A stretch of DNA of 64,000 nucleotides, taken from positions 57,168 to 121,167 of the forward strand of contig JANYFY010000019.1 in assembly GCA_025359565.1 (NCBI GenBank), written 5' to 3'. The translations under genes were made by a program, and so were the position numbers. Source of the stretch: Gammaproteobacteria bacterium. Lineage in GTDB: Bacteria > Pseudomonadota > Gammaproteobacteria > Steroidobacterales > Steroidobacteraceae. Shown one piece after another: positions 20,208 through 29,458 of the stretch (position 1 is its first letter; every line of letters begins with the position of its first letter). The notes beneath the pieces were generated by a model. The model was not told the DNA's origin, searched no databases, and saw only the letters and a program-made list of their open reading frames with translations.

Positions 20208-22885
20208 ACATTATTTGCTGATCTGTGCACGCGCTGTGGTTGGGACACACCGTAGCCTTGCGCGTAATCGACACCCAAACTTCTTAACATATCGATAATT
20301 TCGACATTCTCAGCAAACTCGGCAATGGTTTTTTTACCGGTTAAATGTCCTATTTCATTAATCGAGCGCACCATTTCCCGATCAATCGGGTCATGCAAGA
20401 TTTCTTTGACAAAACTGCCGTCAATTTTTAAGAAATCTACCGGAAAATGTTTCAAATAACCGAATGATGATAGACCGGTACCGAAGTCATCAAGCGCGAA
20501 TTTACAGCCCAGTTCTTTCAATGAATGAATGAAACGATTCGCCTGGGAAAAACTAGCAATAGCCGCGGTCTCGGTAATCTCAAAACATATTTTAGTTGCA
20601 TCAAGACCGCTGCGTTGAAACTGATCGATAACAAACGGTAAAAATTTATCATCGCCAAAACTTTGGCCCGAAAGATTAATGGAACACATGCTGAGTTTCT
20701 CGCGCTCATCAGCTTCCGATACCAACCAACGAAAGGCGTTTTCTATCACCCAACGATCGATATTCGGCGTGATGCCGTAGCGTTCCGCAGCTGCCATGAA
20801 ATTATCGGGTGGCACAATTTTTCCGGTTTCGTCGCGCATGCGCAGCAACAGCTCGTAGTGCGCTCCGGTATCATCCCCATGCAGCGGCAGAATAGTTTGT
20901 CTAAACAGCTCAAACCGATCTTCTTCTAGAGCACTATTGACACGCGCAGCCCATTGCATTTCACGCCGTCGACGCATTAGATCAAGATCATTTTCAGCAA
21001 AACTATGCACCCGGTTGCGCCCTGCCTCTTTTGCCGCCTGGCAAGCACTATCAGCGGCACTTAAAACCGACGCAACATCATCATTATCTGCGGAAATCGG
21101 CACAACGCCAACACTGGCTCCAAGGCGGAAAGTACGTTCTTCCCAGGTAAACTTAAAATTACTAACGGCTTCACGCAAAACTTCAGCAGTGCGCATTGCC
21201 TCGTCCAAAGTGCAGCTTTCTAATAACACGCCAAATTCGTCGCCACCAAGGCGAGCTAAGGTATCTCGCCAGCGGACCTTCGACTTAAGTATCGCCCCGA
21301 CCTGACCCAACAAGGCGTCGCCGGCACTATGCCCGCAGGTATCGTTGATTATTTTAAACTGGTCCAGATCTAGGCAACACAGGGCGTAAGAGGTTTCGCG
21401 CGCCTTGGTACTCTTAAGTGCCCGTTCCATACGATTCTCGAACTCACGTCGATTGACCAGCCCCGTGAGCACATCATGACTTGCGTGATAACTTAAACGC
21501 CGGTTAAGTTCGCGCGCTTCGCTAACATCGTGGAATACTAAGACGCCCCCCGCCACCGCCCCGCTGCCGTCACGAATGGGGGATGCGGTGCTTTCCACAT
21601 AAATTTCGTTGCCATCGCGTCTAATCAGTAACATCGGACGGACTGACTTGATTGATCGAGTGCGTCGAATCGCGACAGCCAACGGGTTTTCCAAGGGCTC
21701 ACAGGTTTCTTCATGAAAAGCCCTAAAGATCTCCTCAATGGCACGACCCTGCCCATCTTCGAGACGCCAGCCCGTAAGAGATTCTGCGACCGGATTAACG
21801 TAATCGATCACACCCTTCTCATCGGTGGTGATAACCCCATCGCCGATACTTTGTAACGTGATTTGGGCACTCTCTTTTTCACGGAACAGCGCCTCCTCGT
21901 ATAATTTTCGCTCAGTAATGTCGAGTTCAACGCCTACCAAGCGCAGTAGACGGCCCTTATCATCCACCCGTGCTTTCGCACGACTAATGACCCAACGCCA
22001 TTCACCGTTGGCATGACGCATCCTGTGCAAACTTTCAAATATTGGCGTCTTACCTGCCACGTGATCGCGAATGGCGGCCTGCACGCGCGATAGGTCATCA
22101 GGATAAACTAGAGTGCGCCAATCCGGAGCCTGTTCTACCTGAGATTCATCATAGCCAAGCATTGCCTTCCAACGTGGCGAAAGGTAGACGCGATTGTTAA
22201 TCGTATCAAAATCCCAAACACCATCGTTCGCGCAAAACAAGGCCAATTCGTTGCGTTCTTCGAGATCATGCAGCTGCGTTTGAATGGCGATACGTTCAAG
22301 ACCGGTCGATAAGCTGCAGCCCATAAGCTTCATCATGAGGTGCAATTGAACGTCCCAATTATCTCGCGCATGAGCGCTAGCTACTCCCAACATTCCCGCA
22401 GGATGTCCCTCAATAAAGTAACCGATCAGCAATACCGAACCGATACCAAGATCGGACCATAGTGTCGCATCGGCAATCTGATCAATCCGTGGGGCTGCAG
22501 TATCGCGCATTTCCGATACACGCAATGGGTCGAGCCGCGAGTGTAGCCACGGCATCGCACCTAAGTGCTGACCGTGAAGTTGTTCGGGTGTGCCTGTGGC
22601 TAACATGCTACGAGCCACGTTAATTTCGGCAAAAACTTTATCGCGGTTCAACACCATGTGAAACGCGGTATCAGTGCCCGTCATCTCGCGCAGCAATTCC
22701 AAATTGGTGCTAATACACGCAGCGGCCGTAGCCGCCGTCATCGACTGGAAATCCACCGCGATTTTGGTGCAAATCACATCCAAGCCCACCGCGGCCTTAA
22801 TCGCACGGACTGGCCATACCTGAGGCGACAAAACATCGGAGCTACCTAAATCGGTAACTTTCAGTTCGTTGGATACTATCGCCAT
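20204..22885 (-). CDS. GAF-PAS-PAS-GGDEF-EAL cyclic-di-GMP signalling protein
   Basis: 893 residues. Order: a GAF-like N-terminal region (about 45-205), a PAS_3 domain (210-335, WRWVISRAKARVDDKG), a second PAS (340-465), GGDEF (475-635, intact RLGGDEFG near 545) and EAL (650-890). The EAL signature reads YELLLRM rather than EALLR, but the Glu and other phosphodiesterase motifs (FEITETA, LDDFGTGLSS, LKIDGSFV) are present. No membrane segments, so likely a cytosolic redox or ligand sensor controlling c-di-GMP. Net activity cannot be told from sequence. Confidence 0.92.
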   Translation of the reverse strand: MAIVSNELKVTDLGSSDVLSPQVWPVRAIKAAVGLDVICTKIAVDFQSMTAATAAACISTNLELLREMTGTDTAFHMVLNRDKVFAEINVARSMLATGTPEQLHGQHLGAMPWLHSRLDPLRVSEMRDTAAPRIDQIADATLWSDLGIGSVLLIGYFIEGHPAGMLGVASAHARDNWDVQLHLMMKLMGCSLSTGLERIAIQTQLHDLEERNELALFCANDGVWDFDTINNRVYLSPRWKAMLGYDESQVEQAPDWRTLVYPDDLSRVQAAIRDHVAGKTPIFESLHRMRHANGEWRWVISRAKARVDDKGRLLRLVGVELDITERKLYEEALFREKESAQITLQSIGDGVITTDEKGVIDYVNPVAESLTGWRLEDGQGRAIEEIFRAFHEETCEPLENPLAVAIRRTRSIKSVRPMLLIRRDGNEIYVESTASPIRDGSGAVAGGVLVFHDVSEARELNRRLSYHASHDVLTGLVNRREFENRMERALKSTKARETSYALCCLDLDQFKIINDTCGHSAGDALLGQVGAILKSKVRWRDTLARLGGDEFGVLLESCTLDEAMRTAEVLREAVSNFKFTWEERTFRLGASVGVVPISADNDDVASVLSAADSACQAAKEAGRNRVHSFAENDLDLMRRRREMQWAARVNSALEEDRFELFRQTILPLHGDDTGAHYELLLRMRDETGKIVPPDNFMAAAERYGITPNIDRWVIENAFRWLVSEADEREKLSMCSINLSGQSFGDDKFLPFVIDQFQRSGLDATKICFEITETAAIASFSQANRFIHSLKELGCKFALDDFGTGLSSFGYLKHFPVDFLKIDGSFVKEILHDPIDREMVRSINEIGHLTGKKTIAEFAENVEIIDMLRSLGVDYAQGYGVSQPQRVHRSANNV

Positions 22886-23029
22886 GCGCCCTGGGGCCCT
22901 TCACTCATATGGATGCGATGATGGATCAATAGTTTGCCACTTAAGTCTGCGCCTTTAGCGGATGCGTTACACAGTTCTTGATTCTCGCACAACTTATCAG
23001 GAATACAAGCTAAGCGATTGTATTAATGA

Positions 23030-23058
23030 AGCTTAAAGGTCTGAATGTCCCTTAAGCT
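23030..23058. promoter_or_regulatory. Inverted repeat immediately upstream of the P450 gene
   Basis: AGCTTAAAGG (23030-23039) and CCCTTAAGCT (23049-23058) form a 10-bp dyad with one mismatch and a 9-nt centre, ending 11 nt before the P450 ATG. Position suggests an operator or a 5' UTR hairpin over the ribosome-binding region. The regulator is unknown. Confidence 0.4.
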
Positions 23059-23069
23059 ACAATACAATC

Positions 23070-24365
23070 ATGCAAACTGCAGCCATCCCTCCGGGCCCAA
23101 CCGAGGGCTTTGATCTTGGGGGAAGTGATGAGTCGCTCATTAAACTGCGCGAGTATTTCGAGCAATTCGGCAATACCTACCGAGTATTTGCGCCCAGTCG
23201 CGGCGTGTATAACTATGTCATCAATCACCCAGACGATATTAAGCGGGTATTGTTGTCCAATCATCGAAATTACATCAAAGGTGAGGGGATTGATCGAGTC
23301 AAAATCCTACTCGGCACTGGGATTATGACAAGTGAAGGTGATTTTTGGCGACGTCAGCGCCGTATGATGCAGCCGTCTTTCCACCGGCGGGTGATCGACC
23401 AGTTCAGCGCACTATTGCACGAGATTAACGAGCACTATGCCGAACGCTGGAGCGCCGCTGCCGCGCGGGGTCAACCGATAAACTTAACCGAGGAGGTTAG
23501 TGAGCTCACTCTTGAAATCGTGTTGCGCTCCATTTTCGGCGCTGATCTTGCTCGCCTGAAGCGACAATCGGGAGTCAACCCGTTTCACGTGGTGGCTAAG
23601 GAACAGAATCGCGACTTGAAGTTCGCGTTTCGTTTTCGCTCACTCACCAAAGTGGCAGCGGAGATCATCGAAACACGACGCCGTGAGCAAACTGAACATT
23701 TTGATTTTCTAAGCATGTTGATGGCTAGTCGTGATCGTGAAACCGATGAGCCAATGAGCAACCGGGAGTTGATCGACGAGCTGTTGACGCTGATTGTTGC
23801 TGGCCATGAAACCACGGCCGCCGCTCTGACTTGGACCTGGTATCTTCTCAGCCAGCACCGCGTCGTAGCGCAACAAATAGAAGAAGAAACTGATCGCTAT
23901 TCGGCCCAGACCTTGAGCCTTGGTGCAGCGGAATCTTTAAAGTACACGCATCAAGTCATTCAAGAGGCATTGCGATTGTATCCGCCGGGGTGGCTACTGA
24001 CGCGACGTAGTTTGGAAGCCGATGAACTCGGGGGTTTCCCAATTGCCGCGCGCACCGACGTGTTCATCAGCCCCTATATGTTGCATCGACATCCTGACTT
24101 CTGGAGCCAGCCTGAAGATTTCAAGCCGGAGCGTTTTGCGGGAGACGATGCGGCGGAACGGCATCGGTTTGCGTATATTCCATTTGCGGTGGGTCCGCGG
24201 CATTGCATCGGGGAAAATATCGCGATGTTTGAAATGCTAGTCCATGTGCATAGTATGGCTCGCCGCTTTCGTTTAACTCGCGCTGACAATGAACCGATTG
24301 AGCTCGAAGCTCACATTAACTTACGTCCTCGATCGAATCTTATGATGATGGTAAACAAACGATGA
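23070..24365 (+). CDS. Cytochrome P450
   Basis: 431 residues. Heme-thiolate monooxygenase. The I-helix oxygen-activation motif AGHETTAAAL is near residue 243, the ExxR pair is in the K-helix region (EALRLYPP), and the heme-Cys loop is FAVGPRHCIGENIA near 378. No N-terminal membrane anchor; bacterial soluble type. Its last codons overlap the acyl-AMP ligase gene by 4 nt (ATGA), so the substrate may be an acyl chain loaded by that enzyme on its own ACP domain. Substrate not determinable. Confidence 0.93.
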   Translation: MQTAAIPPGPTEGFDLGGSDESLIKLREYFEQFGNTYRVFAPSRGVYNYVINHPDDIKRVLLSNHRNYIKGEGIDRVKILLGTGIMTSEGDFWRRQRRMMQPSFHRRVIDQFSALLHEINEHYAERWSAAAARGQPINLTEEVSELTLEIVLRSIFGADLARLKRQSGVNPFHVVAKEQNRDLKFAFRFRSLTKVAAEIIETRRREQTEHFDFLSMLMASRDRETDEPMSNRELIDELLTLIVAGHETTAAALTWTWYLLSQHRVVAQQIEEETDRYSAQTLSLGAAESLKYTHQVIQEALRLYPPGWLLTRRSLEADELGGFPIAARTDVFISPYMLHRHPDFWSQPEDFKPERFAGDDAAERHRFAYIPFAVGPRHCIGENIAMFEMLVHVHSMARRFRLTRADNEPIELEAHINLRPRSNLMMMVNKR

Positions 24366-26344
24366 GCTATTCGACCCTAGTCGATATTCTAGAGAATAAC
24401 CGCAGCGCTGATCGCGTCGTTACCTACGTGGAGGGTGAAAACGCGGAACGGCGAGTGGCCTTTTCCGAAGTGCATTCACGCGCGTTGGGGATTCTTCACC
24501 ATCTACAAGCCATGGGCGCAAGTCGTGGCGATACTATGATTATTTTCCTCAGCAACAACGAGCAATTTCTCGACGGATTTTGGGCAGCCGTTTGCGGCGG
24601 TATCGTTCCGGTGCCGTTAGCTGTTGGGATCGCTGATGAACATCGACTTAAGCTATTGAGAGTCGCGCGTAAACTGGGGAAGCCCATACTATATACAGAC
24701 GCAAAAAACCTGGAGCGGCTACAAGCATTGGCGCTTGAAGTCGGCGAAACGCCGCTTTTTGATGAATTAAAGTCCCGTAGTTTTTTGGTTGAATCGCTTA
24801 CGGATATTTCACGCCCTGGCAAGCTTTACCGTCCTAACGTCGATGATTTGGCATTTATCCAATTTTCATCCGGTTCCACGAGTGAACCCAAGGGGGTAAT
24901 GTTGAGCCATGGCAATCTCGTGGCCAACATTAAGGCTTCGAGCCAAGTGAATCAATTCACCGATCAGGATGTCTCTTTGAGCTGGATGCCCTTGACCCAC
25001 GACATGGGACTGATCGGTTTTTATTTGATGCAATTTGCGAATCGTGCGCATATTCACTTGATGCCCACCGAGCTGTTTGTCCGTAGACCCCTGTTGTGGT
25101 TACAAGTCGCCTCAAAGAAACGCGCCACTATTGCCGGCTCGCCCAATTTTGGTTATCGGCATTTCTTGAAAGTACTGGGTGAGCGGCGCCTTGAAGGTGT
25201 GGATTTATCGTCGCTGCGGGTTATCTACAATGGCGCCGAACCCATCTCGGTGGAACTGTGCAATATCTTTATGAATCAATTGGCTTACACCGGCTTGAAA
25301 CGCCAGGCCATGTATCCGGTGTATGGGCTGGCCGAGGCCACGTTAGCGGTTGCCATGCCTGCCCTTGGGTTGGATTACCGTTGGGTGCGGGTCAATCGAC
25401 AAAAACTGGCTGTGGGGGTCAGCATCGAGCTTAATCCGGTCGAATCGCGCGATGTACTAGAGCTCATGTGCGTCGGCAGTGCGGTACCCTACAGCGAAAT
25501 ACGGATTGCGGATGCCACACGCACGGGCTTGCGCGAAGGAGTGGTAGGACATATTTTAATTCGCGGCACCAATGTCACGCGCGGTTATTTCGGCGACGCT
25601 GCGGCTACTGCTGCGGCCATTGATGCGGATGGCTGGCTTGATACCGGCGACTTAGGTTTTATGCACGAGGCGTTGCTGTATATCGCCGGACGTAGTAAAG
25701 AAATTATCTTCGTCAATGGCCAAAACTATTATCCCTACGACTTAGAAAGCATTGCTCAGCGCGTGGCCAGTCTCGAACTCGGTAAGGTGGTGGCGGCGGG
25801 CATACTTAAGCCCGGCGCGACGGGCGAGGAATTGGTGTTTTTCGTACTGCATCGCGGCAGCATGCAAGAATTTCTAAGTATTGCTAGTGCGTTAAGTCGC
25901 ATCATCAATGAACACACCGGCCTTGAGGTAAGCGAAGTCATTCCGGTGAAGCGCATCCCTAAGACCACCAGTGGTAAAGTGCAACGGCATTTACTTGAAG
26001 CGCAATATATCAATGGGGAATTTAATCCCGAGCTTGCAGAACTGCAAATTTTACGAGGCTCGCAAACGCACTCGAGCACCCTAGTCGGTTCATCGGATCT
26101 TGAGACTCACCTCCAAGAGATTTGCGAAGCAGCCCTGCCCGGCAAGCGGGTCGACACCCACGACAATTTGTTTGAGTTAGGTGCAAGCTCGCTCAAACTT
26201 ATCGAAATTCACGAGAACATTGACCGCGATTTCCCGGGTCAGATAGATCTCACGGAGTTATTCGATCACCCGACCATTGCGCAGCTTGCCCAGCATTTGC
26301 AGAGCAAGCTTGCGTCGCGCGTAACGCCCACGCCCACGCTCTAA
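24362..26344 (+). CDS. Fatty acyl-AMP ligase fused to an acyl carrier protein domain
   Basis: 660 residues. ANL-superfamily adenylation domain (1-560) with FSSGSTSEPKGVMLSH (P-loop), YGLAEATLA, DTGDLGF and the A10-type Lys in KTTSGKVQRH. Overall it reads as a fatty acyl-AMP ligase rather than an acyl-CoA synthetase. Residues ~580-650 are a phosphopantetheine carrier domain with LFELGASSLKL (attachment Ser). It would activate a fatty acid and load it on the fused ACP. Co-translated with the P450. No ketosynthase or NRPS module follows. Confidence 0.88.
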   Translation: MSYSTLVDILENNRSADRVVTYVEGENAERRVAFSEVHSRALGILHHLQAMGASRGDTMIIFLSNNEQFLDGFWAAVCGGIVPVPLAVGIADEHRLKLLRVARKLGKPILYTDAKNLERLQALALEVGETPLFDELKSRSFLVESLTDISRPGKLYRPNVDDLAFIQFSSGSTSEPKGVMLSHGNLVANIKASSQVNQFTDQDVSLSWMPLTHDMGLIGFYLMQFANRAHIHLMPTELFVRRPLLWLQVASKKRATIAGSPNFGYRHFLKVLGERRLEGVDLSSLRVIYNGAEPISVELCNIFMNQLAYTGLKRQAMYPVYGLAEATLAVAMPALGLDYRWVRVNRQKLAVGVSIELNPVESRDVLELMCVGSAVPYSEIRIADATRTGLREGVVGHILIRGTNVTRGYFGDAAATAAAIDADGWLDTGDLGFMHEALLYIAGRSKEIIFVNGQNYYPYDLESIAQRVASLELGKVVAAGILKPGATGEELVFFVLHRGSMQEFLSIASALSRIINEHTGLEVSEVIPVKRIPKTTSGKVQRHLLEAQYINGEFNPELAELQILRGSQTHSSTLVGSSDLETHLQEICEAALPGKRVDTHDNLFELGASSLKLIEIHENIDRDFPGQIDLTELFDHPTIAQLAQHLQSKLASRVTPTPTL

Positions 26345-27213
26345 AGTGACGCACCCGCGCTAAAGGTATCGCAATTATCGATTTTCCCGGTATCAAACCC
26401 TCGCCGGAACCAGCGTACTCGCTGTTCCGACGATCCATGAGTGAAGCTATCGGGAACTACGCTGCCCTGTTCACGTTTTTGTAGCGTGTCATCTCCCACT
26501 GAGGACGCCGCCTTGAGGCCAGATTCCAGATCACCCGGCTCCAAAATCTTACGCGCATTGTTGGCCTGGATCGCCCAGACACCGGCGAAACAGTCAGCTT
26601 GCAGCTCCAAGCGTACCGACACCTTATTAGCCGCGACTTTAGTATCGCGCTGTTCTTCGCGGTCTGCAGAATCGGAAATACCGAGTAAATTTTGCACATG
26701 ATGACCAACTTCGTGCGCAATTACATAGGCCCTCGCGAAGTCCCCCGGTGCGCCGAATTCGGTGGCAAGTTGTTGATAAAAGTTAAGATCAATATAAACA
26801 TGTTGATCGCCGGGGCAGTAGAACGGCCCCGAAGCGGTACTCGCCATCCCGCAAGCAGAGGACACTCGCCCCGTGAACATTGCAAGCTTGGGCGGAGTGT
26901 AGACCTTACCCATGGATTTAAAATAAGCACCCCAGACATCTTCCGTTTCGCCTAATACCGCGCGCACGAAATCCACCTGAGGATCTGTGGAAGTGCCCGT
27001 CACCGGGATTGCGGGTGCGGAAGTAGTTACTCCCTGGCTGCCACCATTGCTCAGCAATCCTAAGAGCGTCGAGGGACTTACGCCCATAAAATAGCCTATG
27101 ACCACTACCACAATAGTGCCAATGCCAATGCCAGCACCGGTGCGTCCACCTCCACCGCCACCCCCACGATCATCTTCGACATTATCACTGCGCCGGCTAT
27201 CGTCTAATTTCAT
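26341..27213 (-). CDS. YpfJ-type putative neutral zinc metallopeptidase
   Basis: 290 residues. An N-terminal acidic/Gly-rich stretch (RGGGGGGGR) is followed by one transmembrane helix (about 25-48). The metallopeptidase domain has zinc motif HEVGHHVQ near residue 168 and a downstream Glu ligand region (ELQADCFAG). Family known as YpfJ/'neutral zinc metallopeptidase'; substrates unknown. Convergent with the acyl-AMP ligase, sharing 4 nt at the stops. Confidence 0.88.
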   Translation of the reverse strand: MKLDDSRRSDNVEDDRGGGGGGGRTGAGIGIGTIVVVVIGYFMGVSPSTLLGLLSNGGSQGVTTSAPAIPVTGTSTDPQVDFVRAVLGETEDVWGAYFKSMGKVYTPPKLAMFTGRVSSACGMASTASGPFYCPGDQHVYIDLNFYQQLATEFGAPGDFARAYVIAHEVGHHVQNLLGISDSADREEQRDTKVAANKVSVRLELQADCFAGVWAIQANNARKILEPGDLESGLKAASSVGDDTLQKREQGSVVPDSFTHGSSEQRVRWFRRGFDTGKIDNCDTFSAGASL

Positions 27214-27239
27214 TGGTCGCCCTCCTATATCCCAGGACG

Positions 27240-28082
27240 CTAGTATAGTGGTTTCTTCAACCTCCAGCGTCGATAAGACCAGAGCCAGTCTGCGGGACTC
27301 GCAAGGACGTCGGCCTCGCAGGCGCGTGCATAGCGCTCAGTAATCTGGCCTACCGATGTCAGTTCCTTCCCGTCCCACAATTCTTTTAAATCTGCCTGGT
27401 AGTAACCGCGACTTATCCGTCGCATGCCCACGTAGAGCATCGGCAAGCGAATAGCCTTCGCGATTTGCTCCGCTCCCACATAAAAAGCAGTGTCCTGGCC
27501 TAAAAATTTAATCCATTGATGGCGATCCTCGATCGCGGGCGCTTGGTCGGCATTGACCGCTAAGGCATGTACCACACCTCGTCGCTGCATGTAATCCGCC
27601 AACAAATCCTTCGCGGGCACCATTCGCGCACCAAAACGAGATCGTACTTCTAGCATAAAGCGCTCAGCCCAGTCATCGCGCAACGGTTTGTAGGCCGCAT
27701 CTACCGGGTATCCTAAGTGCAGCACCATTCCCTGCAATAGCCATTCCCAGTTACCCAAGTGGGAGGTAACGAACATGATTGACTGACCAACCTCTAGATA
27801 TTGGCGCGCCACCTCGATGTTCGTGAACCGCATGTGCGCACGCATTTCCTGATCGGTCATGGATAGAGATTTCAAAATTTCCACCATGGCTTCACAGAAA
27901 CTTTTGAGAAATCGCTTATGAATATTGAGGCGCTCGGCATGGCTCAGAGTCGGAAATACTCTGATGAGTTGCTCCTGGATCAATGCACGGCGATGCCGCG
28001 CGATGTAATAACCTAGGAAATATGCCAAGTAACTGAACGCGTACAGAACGAGGAATGGAAGGCGGGACAGAAGTTTGATCAT
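27240..28082 (-). CDS. LpxL/HtrB-family lipid A acyltransferase
   Basis: 280 residues. An N-terminal hydrophobic anchor (LPFLVLYAFSYLAYFLGYY) precedes a lysophospholipid-acyltransferase-type domain with the HLGNWE catalytic H-x4-E motif near residue 106. Probable secondary acylation of lipid A at the inner membrane. Starts at ATG 28082, with 26 nt to the YpfJ gene downstream. LpxL versus LpxM specificity cannot be assigned. Confidence 0.88.
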   Translation of the reverse strand: MIKLLSRLPFLVLYAFSYLAYFLGYYIARHRRALIQEQLIRVFPTLSHAERLNIHKRFLKSFCEAMVEILKSLSMTDQEMRAHMRFTNIEVARQYLEVGQSIMFVTSHLGNWEWLLQGMVLHLGYPVDAAYKPLRDDWAERFMLEVRSRFGARMVPAKDLLADYMQRRGVVHALAVNADQAPAIEDRHQWIKFLGQDTAFYVGAEQIAKAIRLPMLYVGMRRISRGYYQADLKELWDGKELTSVGQITERYARACEADVLASPADWLWSYRRWRLKKPLY

Positions 28083-28186
28083 TGAAATACTATTTTAGGT
28101 CGTAGCTAGGCCCTTAAAGACATATTATGACGTGTCTGTCACCAACGACAGTGCCGGGGAGAAGGATTTTGTTGCATTATTGGACA

Positions 28187-29458
28187 ATGAAGTCAGGTCT
28201 GAATCTACGCTTAACCGGCCTACTGGGAACAGTGGTCTTGGCGATTGCGTTGAGCGGCTGCGTTGGCGGGAAAGGTACGAGTGCGACCGTCGCTAAGCCG
28301 CCAGTGGCAACGGCCAATACGATGACGGTCACTGTAGACGGAGGTCCGGCGGCGGCGGCGGCTCAAATTATTATCAATCACCCCTATGTGACCGTAAAGG
28401 TTTGCGTTCCCGGCAGCAATACACAGTGCGCAACTATAGACCACGTGTTACTTGATACGGGTTCATGGGGATTGCGACTGATAGGCTCAGTACTGGCGGC
28501 AAGCTCTGTAGTACTTAACGCTGAGACTGATGCTCAGGGACAAACAATTAAAGAATGTGCTCGCTTTGCGGGCAACCAGACATGGGGTCCCGTGGCCTTA
28601 GCGGACGTATACTTAGCCGGCGAAATCGCAGCTAAATTGCCCGTCCATGTTCTTGAAGATCCCAGCACTAACACTAAAGCGCCCATCAGTTGCAGTGGTA
28701 ATAACGTTATTTCTAACGCCGTTTCTGACCTGGGTGCCAACGGGCTACTGGGAGTGGGTGTATTGGCACAAGACTGCGGAGCGGCTTGCGTCAACGCCAG
28801 CACGCCGTTGTCGTTTTACTACGGTTGCACCGCTGCAGGTGTCTGCACAGAAGAGAATATTGCACTTGCCAGTCAAGTCACCAACCCCGTGACCCTGTTC
28901 TCCACCGATAACAACGGCGTGATTGTCAATCTCCCCAATCTGGTCAACGCCAACGGCGACGTTACCGTTAAGGGCGAGCTAATATTTGGGATTGCCACGC
29001 AGGCTGATAATGCGCTACCCGCAACAGGGTTGGCTGTCTTAGGTACCGATACTGCGGGCACATTTAAGACTGCCTATAACGGCGGTACCCCTCAGCCAGG
29101 ACAAATTGATTCCGGCACTAGCACTTATGTATTCGCTGACCCTACTCTACCGGGATGCAGCTCTGCCGATTGGGTTGGCTATTATTGCCCTATGGTAGCT
29201 CCGCAAAAGGCCATTGCTGTTAATACTGGGCTGGGTATCAATAACTCCAATAGCACGATTAATTTCGCGATAGCAGATCCCAATACCTTTACACCCACGG
29301 TACCTAAAGGCCAAGGAACAGCGTACATCAGTCTTGCCAATGGTGGCGGATCCTCGCGATTTATTTGGGGCATGCCTTTTTTTTATGGCAAGAAAATTTA
29401 TGTGGGCATCAATCAGCGCGTCAGCGGCACATATACCGGACCTTATTTCGCTTACTAA
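28187..29458 (+). CDS. DUF3443 family lipoprotein
   Basis: About 423 residues from ATG 28187. The N-terminus (LLGTVVLAIALSGC) ends in a lipobox, so it is a lipoprotein. The body has the DUF3443 pattern including HVLLDTGSWGLRL, which recalls the DTG/DTGS of aspartic-protease-like folds, and a later DSGTSTYVFAD; two D[TS]G-type motifs may form a retropepsin- or pepsin-like site. Function unknown. In-frame starts further upstream (28127, or TTG 28169 after GGGAGAAGG) are possible. Confidence 0.8.
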   Translation: MKSGLNLRLTGLLGTVVLAIALSGCVGGKGTSATVAKPPVATANTMTVTVDGGPAAAAAQIIINHPYVTVKVCVPGSNTQCATIDHVLLDTGSWGLRLIGSVLAASSVVLNAETDAQGQTIKECARFAGNQTWGPVALADVYLAGEIAAKLPVHVLEDPSTNTKAPISCSGNNVISNAVSDLGANGLLGVGVLAQDCGAACVNASTPLSFYYGCTAAGVCTEENIALASQVTNPVTLFSTDNNGVIVNLPNLVNANGDVTVKGELIFGIATQADNALPATGLAVLGTDTAGTFKTAYNGGTPQPGQIDSGTSTYVFADPTLPGCSSADWVGYYCPMVAPQKAIAVNTGLGINNSNSTINFAIADPNTFTPTVPKGQGTAYISLANGGGSSRFIWGMPFFYGKKIYVGINQRVSGTYTGPYFAY

